A stretch of 43,995 nucleotides of DNA from assembly GCF_014698475.1 (NCBI RefSeq), contig NZ_JACJTB010000053.1, forward strand, positions 1-43,995, in the 5' to 3' direction. Of the stretch, positions 16,813-25,659 are shown piece by piece. Origin of the DNA: Nostoc spongiaeforme FACHB-130. GTDB taxonomy: Bacteria; Cyanobacteriota; Cyanobacteriia; Cyanobacteriales; Nostocaceae. The translations under genes and the position numbers were made by a program. The notes under the pieces are model-generated. The model was not told the DNA's origin and did not search any database. It was given only the letters and a program-made list of their open reading frames with translations. Numbering within the stretch: the stretch's first letter is position 1; every line of letters begins with the position of its first letter.

Positions 16813-17154
16813 TCAACGCCTTTTTGCATTAGCAGGAGAAACCTGCCAACAACCAATCTTTGCAGTACTCAATACTTCCTCAAAATCATTCTGAGCTACA
16901 CGGCAATCAGGAGAATTTAGGCCATCTCCGGATGTGGCAGATTCCTTAACTTTAGGGGAATAGCGAGTAGAGACAGGATTAGAAGACATATTTACGCCAG
17001 GTGCAGCAGTAGAAACAACTGTTGGCGATAAAAATTGAAGCTTTTGTGCCAATGCCACAGCATTACGCCAGTTATAAAACTGCAAATATCCCGGTTGCAA
17101 GATATCTGCAATCCATACCAGCAGTACGAACCAAAAAATTGCCTTTACCCACAT
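16813..17154 (-). CDS. Small membrane-anchored protein of the transfer-like cluster
   Basis: The 113-aa protein has an N-terminal span (residues 3-20, IFWFVLLVWIADILQ) and a Ser/Pro/Val-rich exported part ending with two Cys (PDCRVAQ, GCWQV) that could form a disulfide. Its ATG overlaps the stop of the upstream gene (TAATG), indicating translational coupling. I do not recognise the family. Confidence 0.6.
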   Translation of the reverse strand: MWVKAIFWFVLLVWIADILQPGYLQFYNWRNAVALAQKLQFLSPTVVSTAAPGVNMSSNPVSTRYSPKVKESATSGDGLNSPDCRVAQNDFEEVLSTAKIGCWQVSPANAKRR

Positions 17155-17642
17155 TATTCCAATTGCTTAACCACAGGCAGGGCAAAAGAAGGAACTTCCT
17201 TGGGTACAACTTCAATCTTCTTCCCAGCTGCATATCCTGGCCCGGTGTAACTGCCATTAAGGAGAAAATTCAACAGCATTATTAATAACCACACTCCTAC
17301 AGCAGCAACACCCACAGGAGATTTAATTACATCAGATAAAAAATATACTGGATACCAGCCAAATCTCCAGGGATTCTGTGGATGCAACCTATGTGCTTTC
17401 CAAGTCTCAATATAGGGAATTTCTATCTGAGGAACTCTCGGCTTATAAGCAGTAGGTGCATTAATATACCTAACTTCTACGGGTTGAGTATCATAAGTGG
17501 TCATAGGAGAAACGCTAGGTTGCTGATTTATCATTCCTCCTTGCTGTACCTGCTGCAACATATTTTGCAATCGATTGGCAGGCACAATTGCTCCACCTTC
17601 AGAATAATCAACATCAAAATTACGGCGTTGATTTCTACTCAT
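17154..17642 (-). CDS. Membrane protein of the transfer-like cluster
   Basis: The 162-aa protein has a cytosolic N-terminal region with Gln-rich stretch (LQNMLQQVQQGGMINQQ). A conserved-looking segment, IPYIETWKAHRLHPQNPWRFGWYPV, precedes a span at about residues 117-135 (VAAVGVWLLIMLLNFLL) and a short exported tail. The family is unknown to me. It overlaps the next gene by one base and is 22 bases after the previous one, so it belongs to the same transcript. Confidence 0.6.
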   Translation of the reverse strand: MSRNQRRNFDVDYSEGGAIVPANRLQNMLQQVQQGGMINQQPSVSPMTTYDTQPVEVRYINAPTAYKPRVPQIEIPYIETWKAHRLHPQNPWRFGWYPVYFLSDVIKSPVGVAAVGVWLLIMLLNFLLNGSYTGPGYAAGKKIEVVPKEVPSFALPVVKQLE

Positions 17643-17664
17643 AGTATTACCTCAAATTAACTAA

Positions 17665-18231
17665 CTAGCTGGCGGGTTTATTATTTATTTGGGAGTTAGT
17701 ATCTTCCCAAAAATCTTCATCTTGAAGTTGAGCGTAAAACTCTTCTGGAGATAACATTACAGGTTGATTTTGCACTCCATCTTCCACAAACTCACTACTA
17801 TCTACTCGCCCTAATCCAGAAACAGCAGAACGAGGAGAAAATTGAACAACATTTTTAGCAGAAAACTCGTTATTAAATCTCATCCCAGGAGGCGAAACTG
17901 GGGGGATTAAAGAAGGCTGAATATCAGTATTAGGAACACCAGCATGAAGTTGTTGATTGCCAGAATTTCCCAAGTGATCAGACACTGCATCTGTTTCTTC
18001 AACTGCATTGTTATAGTCAGAAATGCCCCAACTCAAGAAACAAGCAAACCCAGCCAAAAATATAACTGCACTCATCCAATGCACTCCTGAATTGGGAGAT
18101 GGCATCATCTCAACCGTTGTCCGAGTTGAACCTTCCAGGGTAGTACGAATAGGGGTACGTTTGACTGCCGCTACAACATTGAGCGAACACAAAGCTATGC
18201 AAATTATCGCAGCAGCAAACTTGACATACAT
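17665..18231 (-). CDS. Two-span envelope protein of the transfer-like cluster
   Basis: The 188-aa protein starts with a hydrophobic segment resembling a signal peptide (MYVKFAAAIICIALCSLNVV), has a second span at about 54-70 (AVIFLAGFACFLSWGIS) and an acidic, Pro/Ser-rich C-terminal region. GGGGAG 8 bases before ATG 18231 overlaps the stop of the preceding gene, showing coupling. The family is not recognised. Confidence 0.6.
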   Translation of the reverse strand: MYVKFAAAIICIALCSLNVVAAVKRTPIRTTLEGSTRTTVEMMPSPNSGVHWMSAVIFLAGFACFLSWGISDYNNAVEETDAVSDHLGNSGNQQLHAGVPNTDIQPSLIPPVSPPGMRFNNEFSAKNVVQFSPRSAVSGLGRVDSSEFVEDGVQNQPVMLSPEEFYAQLQDEDFWEDTNSQINNKPAS

Positions 18232-18235
18232 GACA

Positions 18236-19078
18236 TCACTCCCCTGATTTATTAACAGGCTTTCTATTAAAAATTGGATTAGGTAATTGCTTCTTCATTT
18301 GTTGGAGATATATTCGCCTTTCCTCCTCCTTCTGGCGTATTTTCTCGCGGATATCTGCCACCTGTGCCATCTGCTCTACTGGATCTAAATACCCCCGCGC
18401 CCGTAATAGCTGCGCCTGTGCAAGCGAGTATGGCTCTTGAGCATTCCTAATCTGAATTAGCATTTGATTCAGATCGACCGATGGTTGAGATTCCAAATTC
18501 TGGGCGTAATCAATCGCCTCTAATTTACCCAAGATCAACACAGCAGCAGCACCGGTTGGTATCTTCTCCTCAACTTTCGTACCATCGGTTTTGTGGTATC
18601 CCCAGTAAAAACTATTATTTCCAGAAGCCGCTTCTAGTAAAACATCCAGCGAGTTGAATTTAACTATCTCCAGTGCTGGCATATAGTGAAGGCGGTAAAA
18701 CCCAGATTTTTCGTTAGCTTGCATTATGGATATTTCACCCCGCAATTGCTGTCCCCACAATGCCGCCGCTAACTGTCGCCAGCCTGTAAGAGTAGGCGCA
18801 CCTTCTACAGAGGAGTAACTGGATAGATGGTCTATATTGTAGTCAGTACGGGAAAGCTTTTCTAAGTACACTTCTCGAATTTGGGCAACTTGCGCCTTTA
18901 CTTGCTGTACCTCCGATATTTGATTACCTGGAATTTGTTGCTTCCATCCAACCATTAATGCAACCGCCCCAATCACAGACAACGCACTAACCGTCGAACA
19001 AACCGTCCACAGGGTGACATTTACCTTTTGTCTTCTTCGACTTGGTTGTTTATTTCGGACAGGTGTAGGAGTAAACAT
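18236..19078 (-). CDS. One-pass envelope protein with coiled-coil tail
   Basis: The 280-aa protein has a basic cytosolic N-terminus (KQPSRRRQK), a span at about residues 22-44, a large exported region, and a charged helical C-terminus (ADIREKIRQKEEERRIYLQQ). Topologically it resembles VirB8- or VirB10-like assembly scaffolds, but I see no sequence match. It is probably a structural part of the cluster's envelope machine. Confidence 0.6.
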   Translation of the reverse strand: MFTPTPVRNKQPSRRRQKVNVTLWTVCSTVSALSVIGAVALMVGWKQQIPGNQISEVQQVKAQVAQIREVYLEKLSRTDYNIDHLSSYSSVEGAPTLTGWRQLAAALWGQQLRGEISIMQANEKSGFYRLHYMPALEIVKFNSLDVLLEAASGNNSFYWGYHKTDGTKVEEKIPTGAAAVLILGKLEAIDYAQNLESQPSVDLNQMLIQIRNAQEPYSLAQAQLLRARGYLDPVEQMAQVADIREKIRQKEEERRIYLQQMKKQLPNPIFNRKPVNKSGE

Positions 19079-19088
19079 AATTTACCCC

Positions 19089-19307
19089 TCACGTATTATC
19101 AACAACCAACTGCAACTGAGGGCGCTTGTTTAACTCGCGTGCGATCGCAATTCCTGCACCACCCACAACTATCCCGGTTAGTAGTAACAGAGGGTGCAAG
19201 GCAAGCGTGGCCCCCACTCCTAATAGCTGTCCTACCATCCCAGAAACACCCAGGTTCATCAACAAACCACCCGCAGTGTTAACCAAAAAGTCAAATGCTG
19301 CACTCAT
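19089..19307 (-). CDS. Very small two-span membrane protein (pilin-sized)
   Basis: The 72-aa protein is almost entirely hydrophobic with Gly-rich spans at about residues 6-30 and 36-58 (ALHPLLLLTGIVVGGAGIAIA) and a polar tail. GGGAG 5 bases before ATG 19307 fixes the start, just downstream of the previous stop. Size, glycine-rich spans and neighbours recall VirB2/TrbC-type pilins or phage holins; there is no sequence proof. Confidence 0.6.
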   Translation of the reverse strand: MSAAFDFLVNTAGGLLMNLGVSGMVGQLLGVGATLALHPLLLLTGIVVGGAGIAIARELNKRPQLQLVVDNT

Positions 19308-19309
19308 GC

Positions 19310-19558
19310 TTACTCCCTGGTAAACCAAATAACTACTAGTGCCAGAATCAAACCAACTAATTCACCTATGCATACACCTACCAAAATTGGCTGGATGCTG
19401 TAAATCTCCTGTTTATCCTGCGTTGGGGGAATCGCTACCCATGTCCCAACTACAGTACCAGCTACTACTGAAAGTAAATTTATACCAACTGCTTGGGTAG
19501 ATGTTTTTCTCAAATTAAGTAAACTCTCATCCCGTATTCGATAGCAGATGGGTAGCAT
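19310..19558 (-). CDS. Small two-span membrane protein
   Basis: The 82-aa protein has a short basic N-terminus and two spans at about residues 23-45 and 56-80, separated by a polar loop (PPTQDKQEIYSIQP). It is located directly before the pilin-sized gene, with 2 bases between them. The paired small membrane proteins could be pore, holin or VirB3-like components. The family is unknown. Confidence 0.6.
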   Translation of the reverse strand: MLPICYRIRDESLLNLRKTSTQAVGINLLSVVAGTVVGTWVAIPPTQDKQEIYSIQPILVGVCIGELVGLILALVVIWFTRE

Positions 19559-19566
19559 CTGGCTAA

Positions 19567-20187
19567 CTATTTCTTCGGAGATTGCCCGGTTTTCAGCTGC
19601 GAGGACTTCAACTGTCTGGGCTGTGGTGTCGATGTACCGACCAACAGAGGATGAGTCTCTTCCCCCCAGTTCACCTTGCCGAAAAAATCGTTATCGATGC
19701 GCGAATTGATTCGCTCTTGCGCCTGGTCGTAACCAGCCGCAACGGAAGTATTACCTTCAGCCAGCGAACTACTGCCATGAAAAACAAATTCTTCTAGAGC
19801 AAGTGTGGAAGATTCAAGCACCACTTTATGGCGTAATTCTCCTAACTGAATACCCCTGTCTGCATCCCGATAAAGTATTCCTACAAAACTATCGGGAGAA
19901 GCCTGTTCTGGATCTACGCCAAATCGCTGTTTAATATACTCGCGCTTGTCGAATTTATGTTCGCCTACTTCTGATTTGCGATCGCGCATTGCAATCAAGT
20001 GCTGGGCAGCTTCTTCCAGGGACATACCTTCACGAGAAGCTATCTCTTTAAGTTGAACTAATTGCTGTTCGATTGTTTCGTCAAGCGTATCATTTGGCTG
20101 CAAAGCTAAATCTAATAACCTACAGCAGGTACGTACTACATCAGGCGACACCTGCAAAGTCTCTGCCACTTTGTTGATATGCTTCAT
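19567..20187 (-). CDS. Soluble protein with N-terminal HTH-like helices
   Basis: The 206-aa predicted soluble protein begins HINKVAETLQVSPDVVRTCCRLL, a plausible HTH, followed by acidic helices and a C-terminal half without recognised fold (contains VGILYRDADRGIQLGELRHK). ATG 20187 is chosen; an upstream TTG is also in frame. It overlaps the preceding HTH gene by 47 bases, so the two are probably cotranscribed and coupled. It may be a regulator or cytosolic component of the cluster. Confidence 0.6.
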   Translation of the reverse strand: MKHINKVAETLQVSPDVVRTCCRLLDLALQPNDTLDETIEQQLVQLKEIASREGMSLEEAAQHLIAMRDRKSEVGEHKFDKREYIKQRFGVDPEQASPDSFVGILYRDADRGIQLGELRHKVVLESSTLALEEFVFHGSSSLAEGNTSVAAGYDQAQERINSRIDNDFFGKVNWGEETHPLLVGTSTPQPRQLKSSQLKTGQSPKK

Positions 20188-20539
20188 TGCGCTCAATTCT
20201 CCTAATTACTGATTGCACAATTGGGTTGTTTTTTTCTTCATCAGATATATGCTTGGTCAAAAAGTTATAAAGGGTTAGGCCATTAACTTTTTGTAAATAA
20301 GCATCTAAGCCACCAGCAGGAATTACTTGCTGTAAATATTCCTTATACGTCAACCGCCGAATTTTGGTAGCAACGTAAAAAACATCAGCAATCTCAACTG
20401 TTGCCGCATCAAAATATCCTCCCCGCTTTCGCGGTTTTACTATACCGGCATAGGGATACCACTTTTGTAAAGCAGAGATTGAAATCCCGTATCTTTCGGC
20501 AAGTGTTTTTTGGGTGTAGATAACGTTTTCACATATCAT
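20141..20539 (-). CDS. MerR-like HTH regulator heading the minus-strand cluster
   Basis: The 132-aa protein starts YTQKTLAERYGISISALQKWYPYAGIVKPRKRGGYFDAATVEIAD, which is an HTH followed by a wing and F-D-x-A-x-V helix as in MerR/excisionase-type proteins. As first gene of the cluster running to 12159 it is the likely transcriptional regulator. ATG 20539 is chosen because the longer frame begins with TTG and adds nothing recognisable. Confidence 0.7.
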   Translation of the reverse strand: MICENVIYTQKTLAERYGISISALQKWYPYAGIVKPRKRGGYFDAATVEIADVFYVATKIRRLTYKEYLQQVIPAGGLDAYLQKVNGLTLYNFLTKHISDEEKNNPIVQSVIRRIERNEAYQQSGRDFAGVA

Positions 20540-21460
20540 CAAACTCAAGTCCAAGTGAAAGACAACATCAATGAGAAGCGAATTAAACTAGCACATTACT
20601 AAATTGTTTGTAGATTAAAAAATAATTTACCAAATATGCCAGTTTAGTACAGGTATAGCTCAACTCAAATACATCTATATTTCAACCTAGCTCCAAATAA
20701 ACTACACACTAGCCAAGTTACATACTGCCTGTTGATAATGCAAGCACGTTTGTATATATGAGTGAAGAAAGGTCGAAAGTGAATGTTTAGGTAAGAAACT
20801 GCTTTTACAGAAATGTATAGACAAAAATAAAATTACTGAAAGTTGATGTTTAAAAAATAACAATTAAATGTTAAATGATGTGCTTATAAAGAATAGTCAG
20901 CGTGTTAGAAATTAATCTGTTTTGAAATTTTTGGCTAGAACACCAATCCATAAATACAAAAAAAAGACTGAAAAATCCTCTTTTAAAGTCTTTTACAACG
21001 AAAATTCCTTGTTGCAACCCAACGAAACCTAGTTTTTTGTCATGATTACGAATACTGAATTATTATTCTATTTTTGTGTATCAATTATAGTTCAATTGCA
21101 AACAATACTCTGTTTCTATTTATACCTTTTAAAATAAGTATATGAAAACAATTGCTAACACAAAAATTACTACGTAGTGAAGGACAATTTAGCGAAAATG
21201 GTAAATAGTGCCGCTATTGCGTCTACTTGGTCACAGCGAGTGTTGGGATGTTTGGTTATTAATTGCGTAAATCTACTGAACTACTAGTACTATTTTTTCG
21301 ATTATCTTTGATAGGAACTATTTAGAGTAAAGGGCTATATTGCCATGTGTGTAAATAAATTTTTCAAGCCTAGAAAACACCTATGAAGTCATCTTGATAT
21401 TTTTATTTATAAAAAATATTTAATTACTAACTGTTACTGGAAAATATAGTGGCGTAACTA
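20540..21460. other. Long AT-rich intergenic region upstream of BREX
   Basis: About 920 bases separate the divergent HTH gene and brxB. No convincing gene is present. It holds AAAAGACT (20962-20969) paired with AGTCTTTT (20987-20994), a terminator-like or operator dyad. It also has perfect palindromes ACTACGTAGT (21169-21178) and TACTAGTA (21282-21289), and a marginal promoter TTGCGT (21263) with TACTAT (21288), 19-base spacer. The BREX promoter probably lies in 21150-21450. No BrxR-type regulator gene precedes the operon. Confidence 0.45.
20962..20994. repeat. 8-bp dyad flanked by A- and T-runs
   Basis: AAAAGACT and AGTCTTTT are separated by 17 bases that can pair partly (GAAAA with TTTT). 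It could act as a bidirectional terminator between the transfer-like cluster and BREX, or as an operator. Confidence 0.45.
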
Positions 21461-22054
21461 ATGCCCACATTGACGATTAACCAACGCCTTGATGCACTAC
21501 TGCCAAAGTTGCAAGATTCACGCCTACTGAGTAACCGTGGCATTGGTAACGAAATTGGCTTTTATATTTTTGATTATGATGCTGAATATGAACCACTGGT
21601 ACAGCGATACATTGAGCGCCTGAAGTCGCAATTAATGAGTCCGCCCAGTGAAATTATTTTGCTAGAAATCGACCTTTATAAGACTATCCTCGACATTCTG
21701 GAAGAACGGCGGGTACTAACAAGGGCTTTTGAGTTGGAAGCAGCTAAGGGAAACGCTGCTCTAGCAAAAACCATTGCCCCCCTTGTGCGACCTGACCAGG
21801 TTATTGCCTACATCCAACAGAAACTTACGGGGAATGAACAGCTTGTGATTATGACCGGGGTTGGTGCTAGTTGGCCCCTTTTGCGATCGCACAGCATTCT
21901 CAACAACCTACATCCCGTGCTGGACAAAATTCCGTTGGTGATGTTCTTCCCTGGTTCCTACGATGGGCATGAACTACGCTTATTCGACACCTTTAAAGAC
22001 GACAACTACTACCGAGCTTTTCCTCTAATTCCCCACCAAGAACATCACCTATGA
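21461..22054 (+). CDS. brxB: BREX protein BrxB (DUF1788)
   Basis: The 197-aa protein shows the DUF1788 hallmark GNEIGFYIFDYDAEYEPLVQRYI near residues 27-50 and the GVGASWPLLRSHSILNNL segment near 134-151, with the usual family length (about 200 aa). BrxB is a core, non-enzymatic component of type I BREX, needed for defence and for host methylation in studied systems. Its last codons overlap the start of brxC by 4 bases (ATGA), showing translational coupling. It is the first gene of the plus-strand operon here; in the standard order brxA would precede it, but brxA is at the other end of the locus. Confidence 0.93.
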   Translation: MPTLTINQRLDALLPKLQDSRLLSNRGIGNEIGFYIFDYDAEYEPLVQRYIERLKSQLMSPPSEIILLEIDLYKTILDILEERRVLTRAFELEAAKGNAALAKTIAPLVRPDQVIAYIQQKLTGNEQLVIMTGVGASWPLLRSHSILNNLHPVLDKIPLVMFFPGSYDGHELRLFDTFKDDNYYRAFPLIPHQEHHL

Positions 22055-25000
22055 ATATCGCTGAACTCTTCCACAAAGACATTCACCGCAACATCAATGG
22101 CGTAATTAAAGTTGGACAGCAGGACAGCGAGAATATTCGTCAGGAATTGGAAGAGTACGTTGTTACTAGGGAACTGGATAAGCATTTTCGTACTTTCTTT
22201 GAACGCTATACCACTGCTTTGGGCAGTCCCACTGACAAAATGGGGGTATGGATCTCAGGGTTTTTTGGCTCCGGAAAATCTCACTTTTTAAAGATACTTT
22301 CCTACCTATTAGCTAATCGGCAATTGGGCAGTAGCTGTGCTTTGGACTACTTTGATGAGAAGCGCATACCCGATCCGATGTTGCTGGCCAAGATACAGCA
22401 AGCAGCACGCAGTTCTTGTGATGTAATTCTGTTTAACATTGACTCAAAAGCTGACGCTAATAATAAAAACGATAAAGAAAGCATTACCAAAGTCTTTCAA
22501 AAAGTCTTTGATGAGCATTTGGGCTATTTTGGAACAGTTCCAGCCATTGCTGAGTTTGAACGTCAACTAGATCGCCAAGGCAAGTACGAAGCTTTTCAAG
22601 AAGCTTTTTTGGCAGAGACGGGAATGGAATGGAAAGAAAACCGGGACGCCTGGGGCTTTTATCAAGATGCGATCGCTCTTGCATTACAAACCAGCACAGG
22701 TATGAGTACAGAGGCGGCTAACCGATTGCTGGATTTAGGTGAGCATAACTATACCTTAAGCCCAGAGAAGCTTGCTGGCATGGTGAAGCAATATCTCGAA
22801 AGCATTGGGACTAAGCATCACCTGGTGTTTATGGTGGATGAAGTAGGACAGTATATTGGTGAAGACAGCAAACTGATGCTGAATCTCCAGACTGTTGTCG
22901 AAGATTTGGGTACTCACTGTCAGGGACGAGCTTGGGTAGTGGTAACTTCCCAAGAGGCAATGGATGAGATTACCAAAAACAAGATTAAAGGTGAAGACTT
23001 TTCCAAAATTATCGGTCGTTTTTATCGTCCACTGAATCTGTCTTCTGCTAATACCGATGAAGTAATTAAGTTGCGATTACTGGGCAAAACTGATGCTGCA
23101 CGAACTGGGTTAGAAGCTTTGTATAACCAGAAAGTCGCTATCCTAAAAAACCAAATTGCTTTTACTCAGGACAGCGCCGATATGCCGGGATATAGCAATG
23201 CCCAAGATTTTATTGCTGCTTATCCCTTTGTCCCTTACCAGTTCAACCTGTTACAAAAGGTTTTTACTCAAATTCGCATCATGGGTTCTGCGGGGAAACA
23301 TCTAGCATCAGGAGAGCGATCGCTATTAGATGCGTTTCAGGTGGCTTCTCAAGCAGTAGCAGGACAACCCCTTGGCGTGCTGGTTCCGTTCCACACTTTT
23401 TACATGGCAGTGGAAGGGTTTTTGGACGGGATTATCAGCCAGGTAATTATTCAGGCGGCTCAAAATCCGCAACTACAGCCTTTTGATATTGACCTGCTAA
23501 AAACCCTGTTCATGGTCAAGTACCTGAAGGAAATTCGAGCAAACTTGGATAACTTGACTACCCTTAGCTTAAGTAATATTGACCAAGATAAGCTGGCATT
23601 GCGGCAGCAGGTAGAAGCGGCGTTAGGGCGCTTGGAACGTCAAACTCTCATTCAGCGCAACGGTGATGAATATATTTTCCTCACCCATGAAGAGCAAGAC
23701 ATTGGCAGGGAAATTAAAAATACTCAAGTTGATTCGGCAAAAGTTCTCAAAGAACTGCAACAGCTTGTTTGGGATTCAATTTTTACTGACAAGGAATTGC
23801 GATACAGCCAGCGTCATAGGTATCCATTTAATCGCAAGCTGGATGAACAAACTTTTGGGCAACAAACTAACGACCTGACCCTGCATATTGTTACCCCCTA
23901 CGCCGAAACTTATGCTGCCATGCAGGATGATGCTTTCTGCATTGGAATTACGGGTTCTGGTTATGAAGTATTAGTACGATTGCCTGATAACCAACGTCTG
24001 CTGGATGACCTCAATACCCTAGTTAAAACAGATGAGTATTTACGGCTGAAAAATAGCAGTAACCTCAGTCCTAGCATCCAAAGAATTTTAATCTCACGGG
24101 GAGACGAAAATAGCAAGCGTCGTCAGGAATTGAAAGTTATCTTGGAAGATTTGATTACCCGTGCTGATGTATTTGCCTATGGGAGTAAGCTAGAGATTCG
24201 CAACCGAGACGCTAAAAATGTTCTCAGTGAAGGACTGACCTATCTGGTTGACAATGTTTACCAAAAGCTCCGTTATGTGACTAGCGGTTTTGAAAACGAA
24301 GACCAGGTGAGCAATGCCCTAACTCGCGACAGCCAAGAACAGGATATCACAGGACTTCCTGCCAATGCTGCTGCTCACAGTGAAATGCGTGGTTGGTTAA
24401 TGGATGAAGCCCGTGTTCACCGCCAAGTTAGCATCCGAGCATTAGTAGAGAAATTTTCGAGTCGTCCCTATGGTTGGTCGGAATTAGATACTTTGGGCGT
24501 AATGGCGGAACTCGCTAATAAAGGTGTGGTAGAACTGCGACACGCCCAAGCTAATGTTAATTTACGCGAAAAGGGTCTGGTTACTCAGATGCGATCGCGC
24601 AAAGGAATGGATCAATATACCGTGCGACTTGCTGATGTAATTGACCCCGCAAGTTTGAAGATTGCTAAAGATATGGCCAGCGACCTACTCAATGGCAATT
24701 TGTCTAGCGATCCACAGGTACTTTTTGAATTTTACAAAAATGCTCTGGGGGAGCGTTGCAAAGAACTGGAAGGCTGGTTGACCCAAGCGGAAACTGGGCT
24801 ACCCTTCGCTGAATTATTACGTACCAACTTGGCTATCTTGCGTGAACTGCTAGCAAATGACGGTGCGGCTGAGTTTTTCCGCACATTTCGCCAGCGACGG
24901 GATGAAATAGAAGAACATATCGAGGATGTGCAGAAGTTGCGATCGTTCTTCAAAACGCAAGTTAACTTGTTCCAGCAAGCCCGGAATGACTTGAAAGCTT

Positions 25001-25587
25001 TAGAACCAGAACTGCGTCATATCAGCGACCCTGATTTGCTCAAGCGGGTGGATTCAGTAAAGCAAATTTTGGCAATGTCTGACCCAACTGCCAAGATTCC
25101 AGAATTAGCAATGCTGCTCAAACCCGTTAAGGAGAGGGTGCAGGAAACGCTAACAAATCAAATCTACCAAGTGCAGACTAAGAGTCAGACGATGCGGGAG
25201 AAATTAGCTGAGTATGTAACTTCCGCTCACCAGGACGTTTCTGCCCAGCTAGACCTCACAAGTATTACCCAAGATATCGAGCAAGTCGTCACCTTTGTAC
25301 CCACCAGTATCGATTCTGCGATCGCTCGTCAAAGTGAACTAGATCACATCCTCCCACAATTGCTGCAAAAAGTAGATCGGCAAGCCAACGAAATAATTCA
25401 GCGTCAATCCAAAAACGGTAGTTACAGCCAAGCAACCTGTGTCAAACCCATCGTATCAGTGCAGGTAGCGAGAGTTGCAACTAAGTCTCTACTAGAAACA
25501 CCCCAAGACGTTGATGTTTATGTAGAGGCGTTGCGGAAAACACTATTGGATGAGATCCAACAAAATCATCGCGTGCGCCTTGAGTAA
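22051..25587 (+). CDS. brxC: BREX protein BrxC (P-loop ATPase)
   Basis: The 1178-aa protein is of normal BrxC length. The N-terminal IAELFHKDIHRNINGVIKVG and the Walker A GFFGSGKSHFLK at residues 70-81 are typical, with a Walker B-like HLVFMVDEVGQYI near 260. The rest is an extended helical region with several coiled-coil-like stretches (about 945-1100). BrxC is a large ATPase related to the ORC/Cdc6 class and essential for type I BREX; it is thought to take part in DNA recognition or complex assembly with BrxB and PglZ. A 72-base pyrimidine-rich spacer separates it from pglX. Confidence 0.95.
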   Translation: MNIAELFHKDIHRNINGVIKVGQQDSENIRQELEEYVVTRELDKHFRTFFERYTTALGSPTDKMGVWISGFFGSGKSHFLKILSYLLANRQLGSSCALDYFDEKRIPDPMLLAKIQQAARSSCDVILFNIDSKADANNKNDKESITKVFQKVFDEHLGYFGTVPAIAEFERQLDRQGKYEAFQEAFLAETGMEWKENRDAWGFYQDAIALALQTSTGMSTEAANRLLDLGEHNYTLSPEKLAGMVKQYLESIGTKHHLVFMVDEVGQYIGEDSKLMLNLQTVVEDLGTHCQGRAWVVVTSQEAMDEITKNKIKGEDFSKIIGRFYRPLNLSSANTDEVIKLRLLGKTDAARTGLEALYNQKVAILKNQIAFTQDSADMPGYSNAQDFIAAYPFVPYQFNLLQKVFTQIRIMGSAGKHLASGERSLLDAFQVASQAVAGQPLGVLVPFHTFYMAVEGFLDGIISQVIIQAAQNPQLQPFDIDLLKTLFMVKYLKEIRANLDNLTTLSLSNIDQDKLALRQQVEAALGRLERQTLIQRNGDEYIFLTHEEQDIGREIKNTQVDSAKVLKELQQLVWDSIFTDKELRYSQRHRYPFNRKLDEQTFGQQTNDLTLHIVTPYAETYAAMQDDAFCIGITGSGYEVLVRLPDNQRLLDDLNTLVKTDEYLRLKNSSNLSPSIQRILISRGDENSKRRQELKVILEDLITRADVFAYGSKLEIRNRDAKNVLSEGLTYLVDNVYQKLRYVTSGFENEDQVSNALTRDSQEQDITGLPANAAAHSEMRGWLMDEARVHRQVSIRALVEKFSSRPYGWSELDTLGVMAELANKGVVELRHAQANVNLREKGLVTQMRSRKGMDQYTVRLADVIDPASLKIAKDMASDLLNGNLSSDPQVLFEFYKNALGERCKELEGWLTQAETGLPFAELLRTNLAILRELLANDGAAEFFRTFRQRRDEIEEHIEDVQKLRSFFKTQVNLFQQARNDLKALEPELRHISDPDLLKRVDSVKQILAMSDPTAKIPELAMLLKPVKERVQETLTNQIYQVQTKSQTMREKLAEYVTSAHQDVSAQLDLTSITQDIEQVVTFVPTSIDSAIARQSELDHILPQLLQKVDRQANEIIQRQSKNGSYSQATCVKPIVSVQVARVATKSLLETPQDVDVYVEALRKTLLDEIQQNHRVRLE

Positions 25588-25659
25588 TCTCACTTCATTA
25601 GTTCTACCAATTATTTCCCTACTTACCTTCATCGCATCACCCCATTCCCTTATCAGCTT

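Noticed and set aside
12159-20539. Classical type IV secretion (VirB/VirD4) locus
   Set aside because: No VirB4, VirB9, VirB10, VirD4 or relaxase motifs seen; the only motor is of the FtsK type with alpha and beta subdomains.
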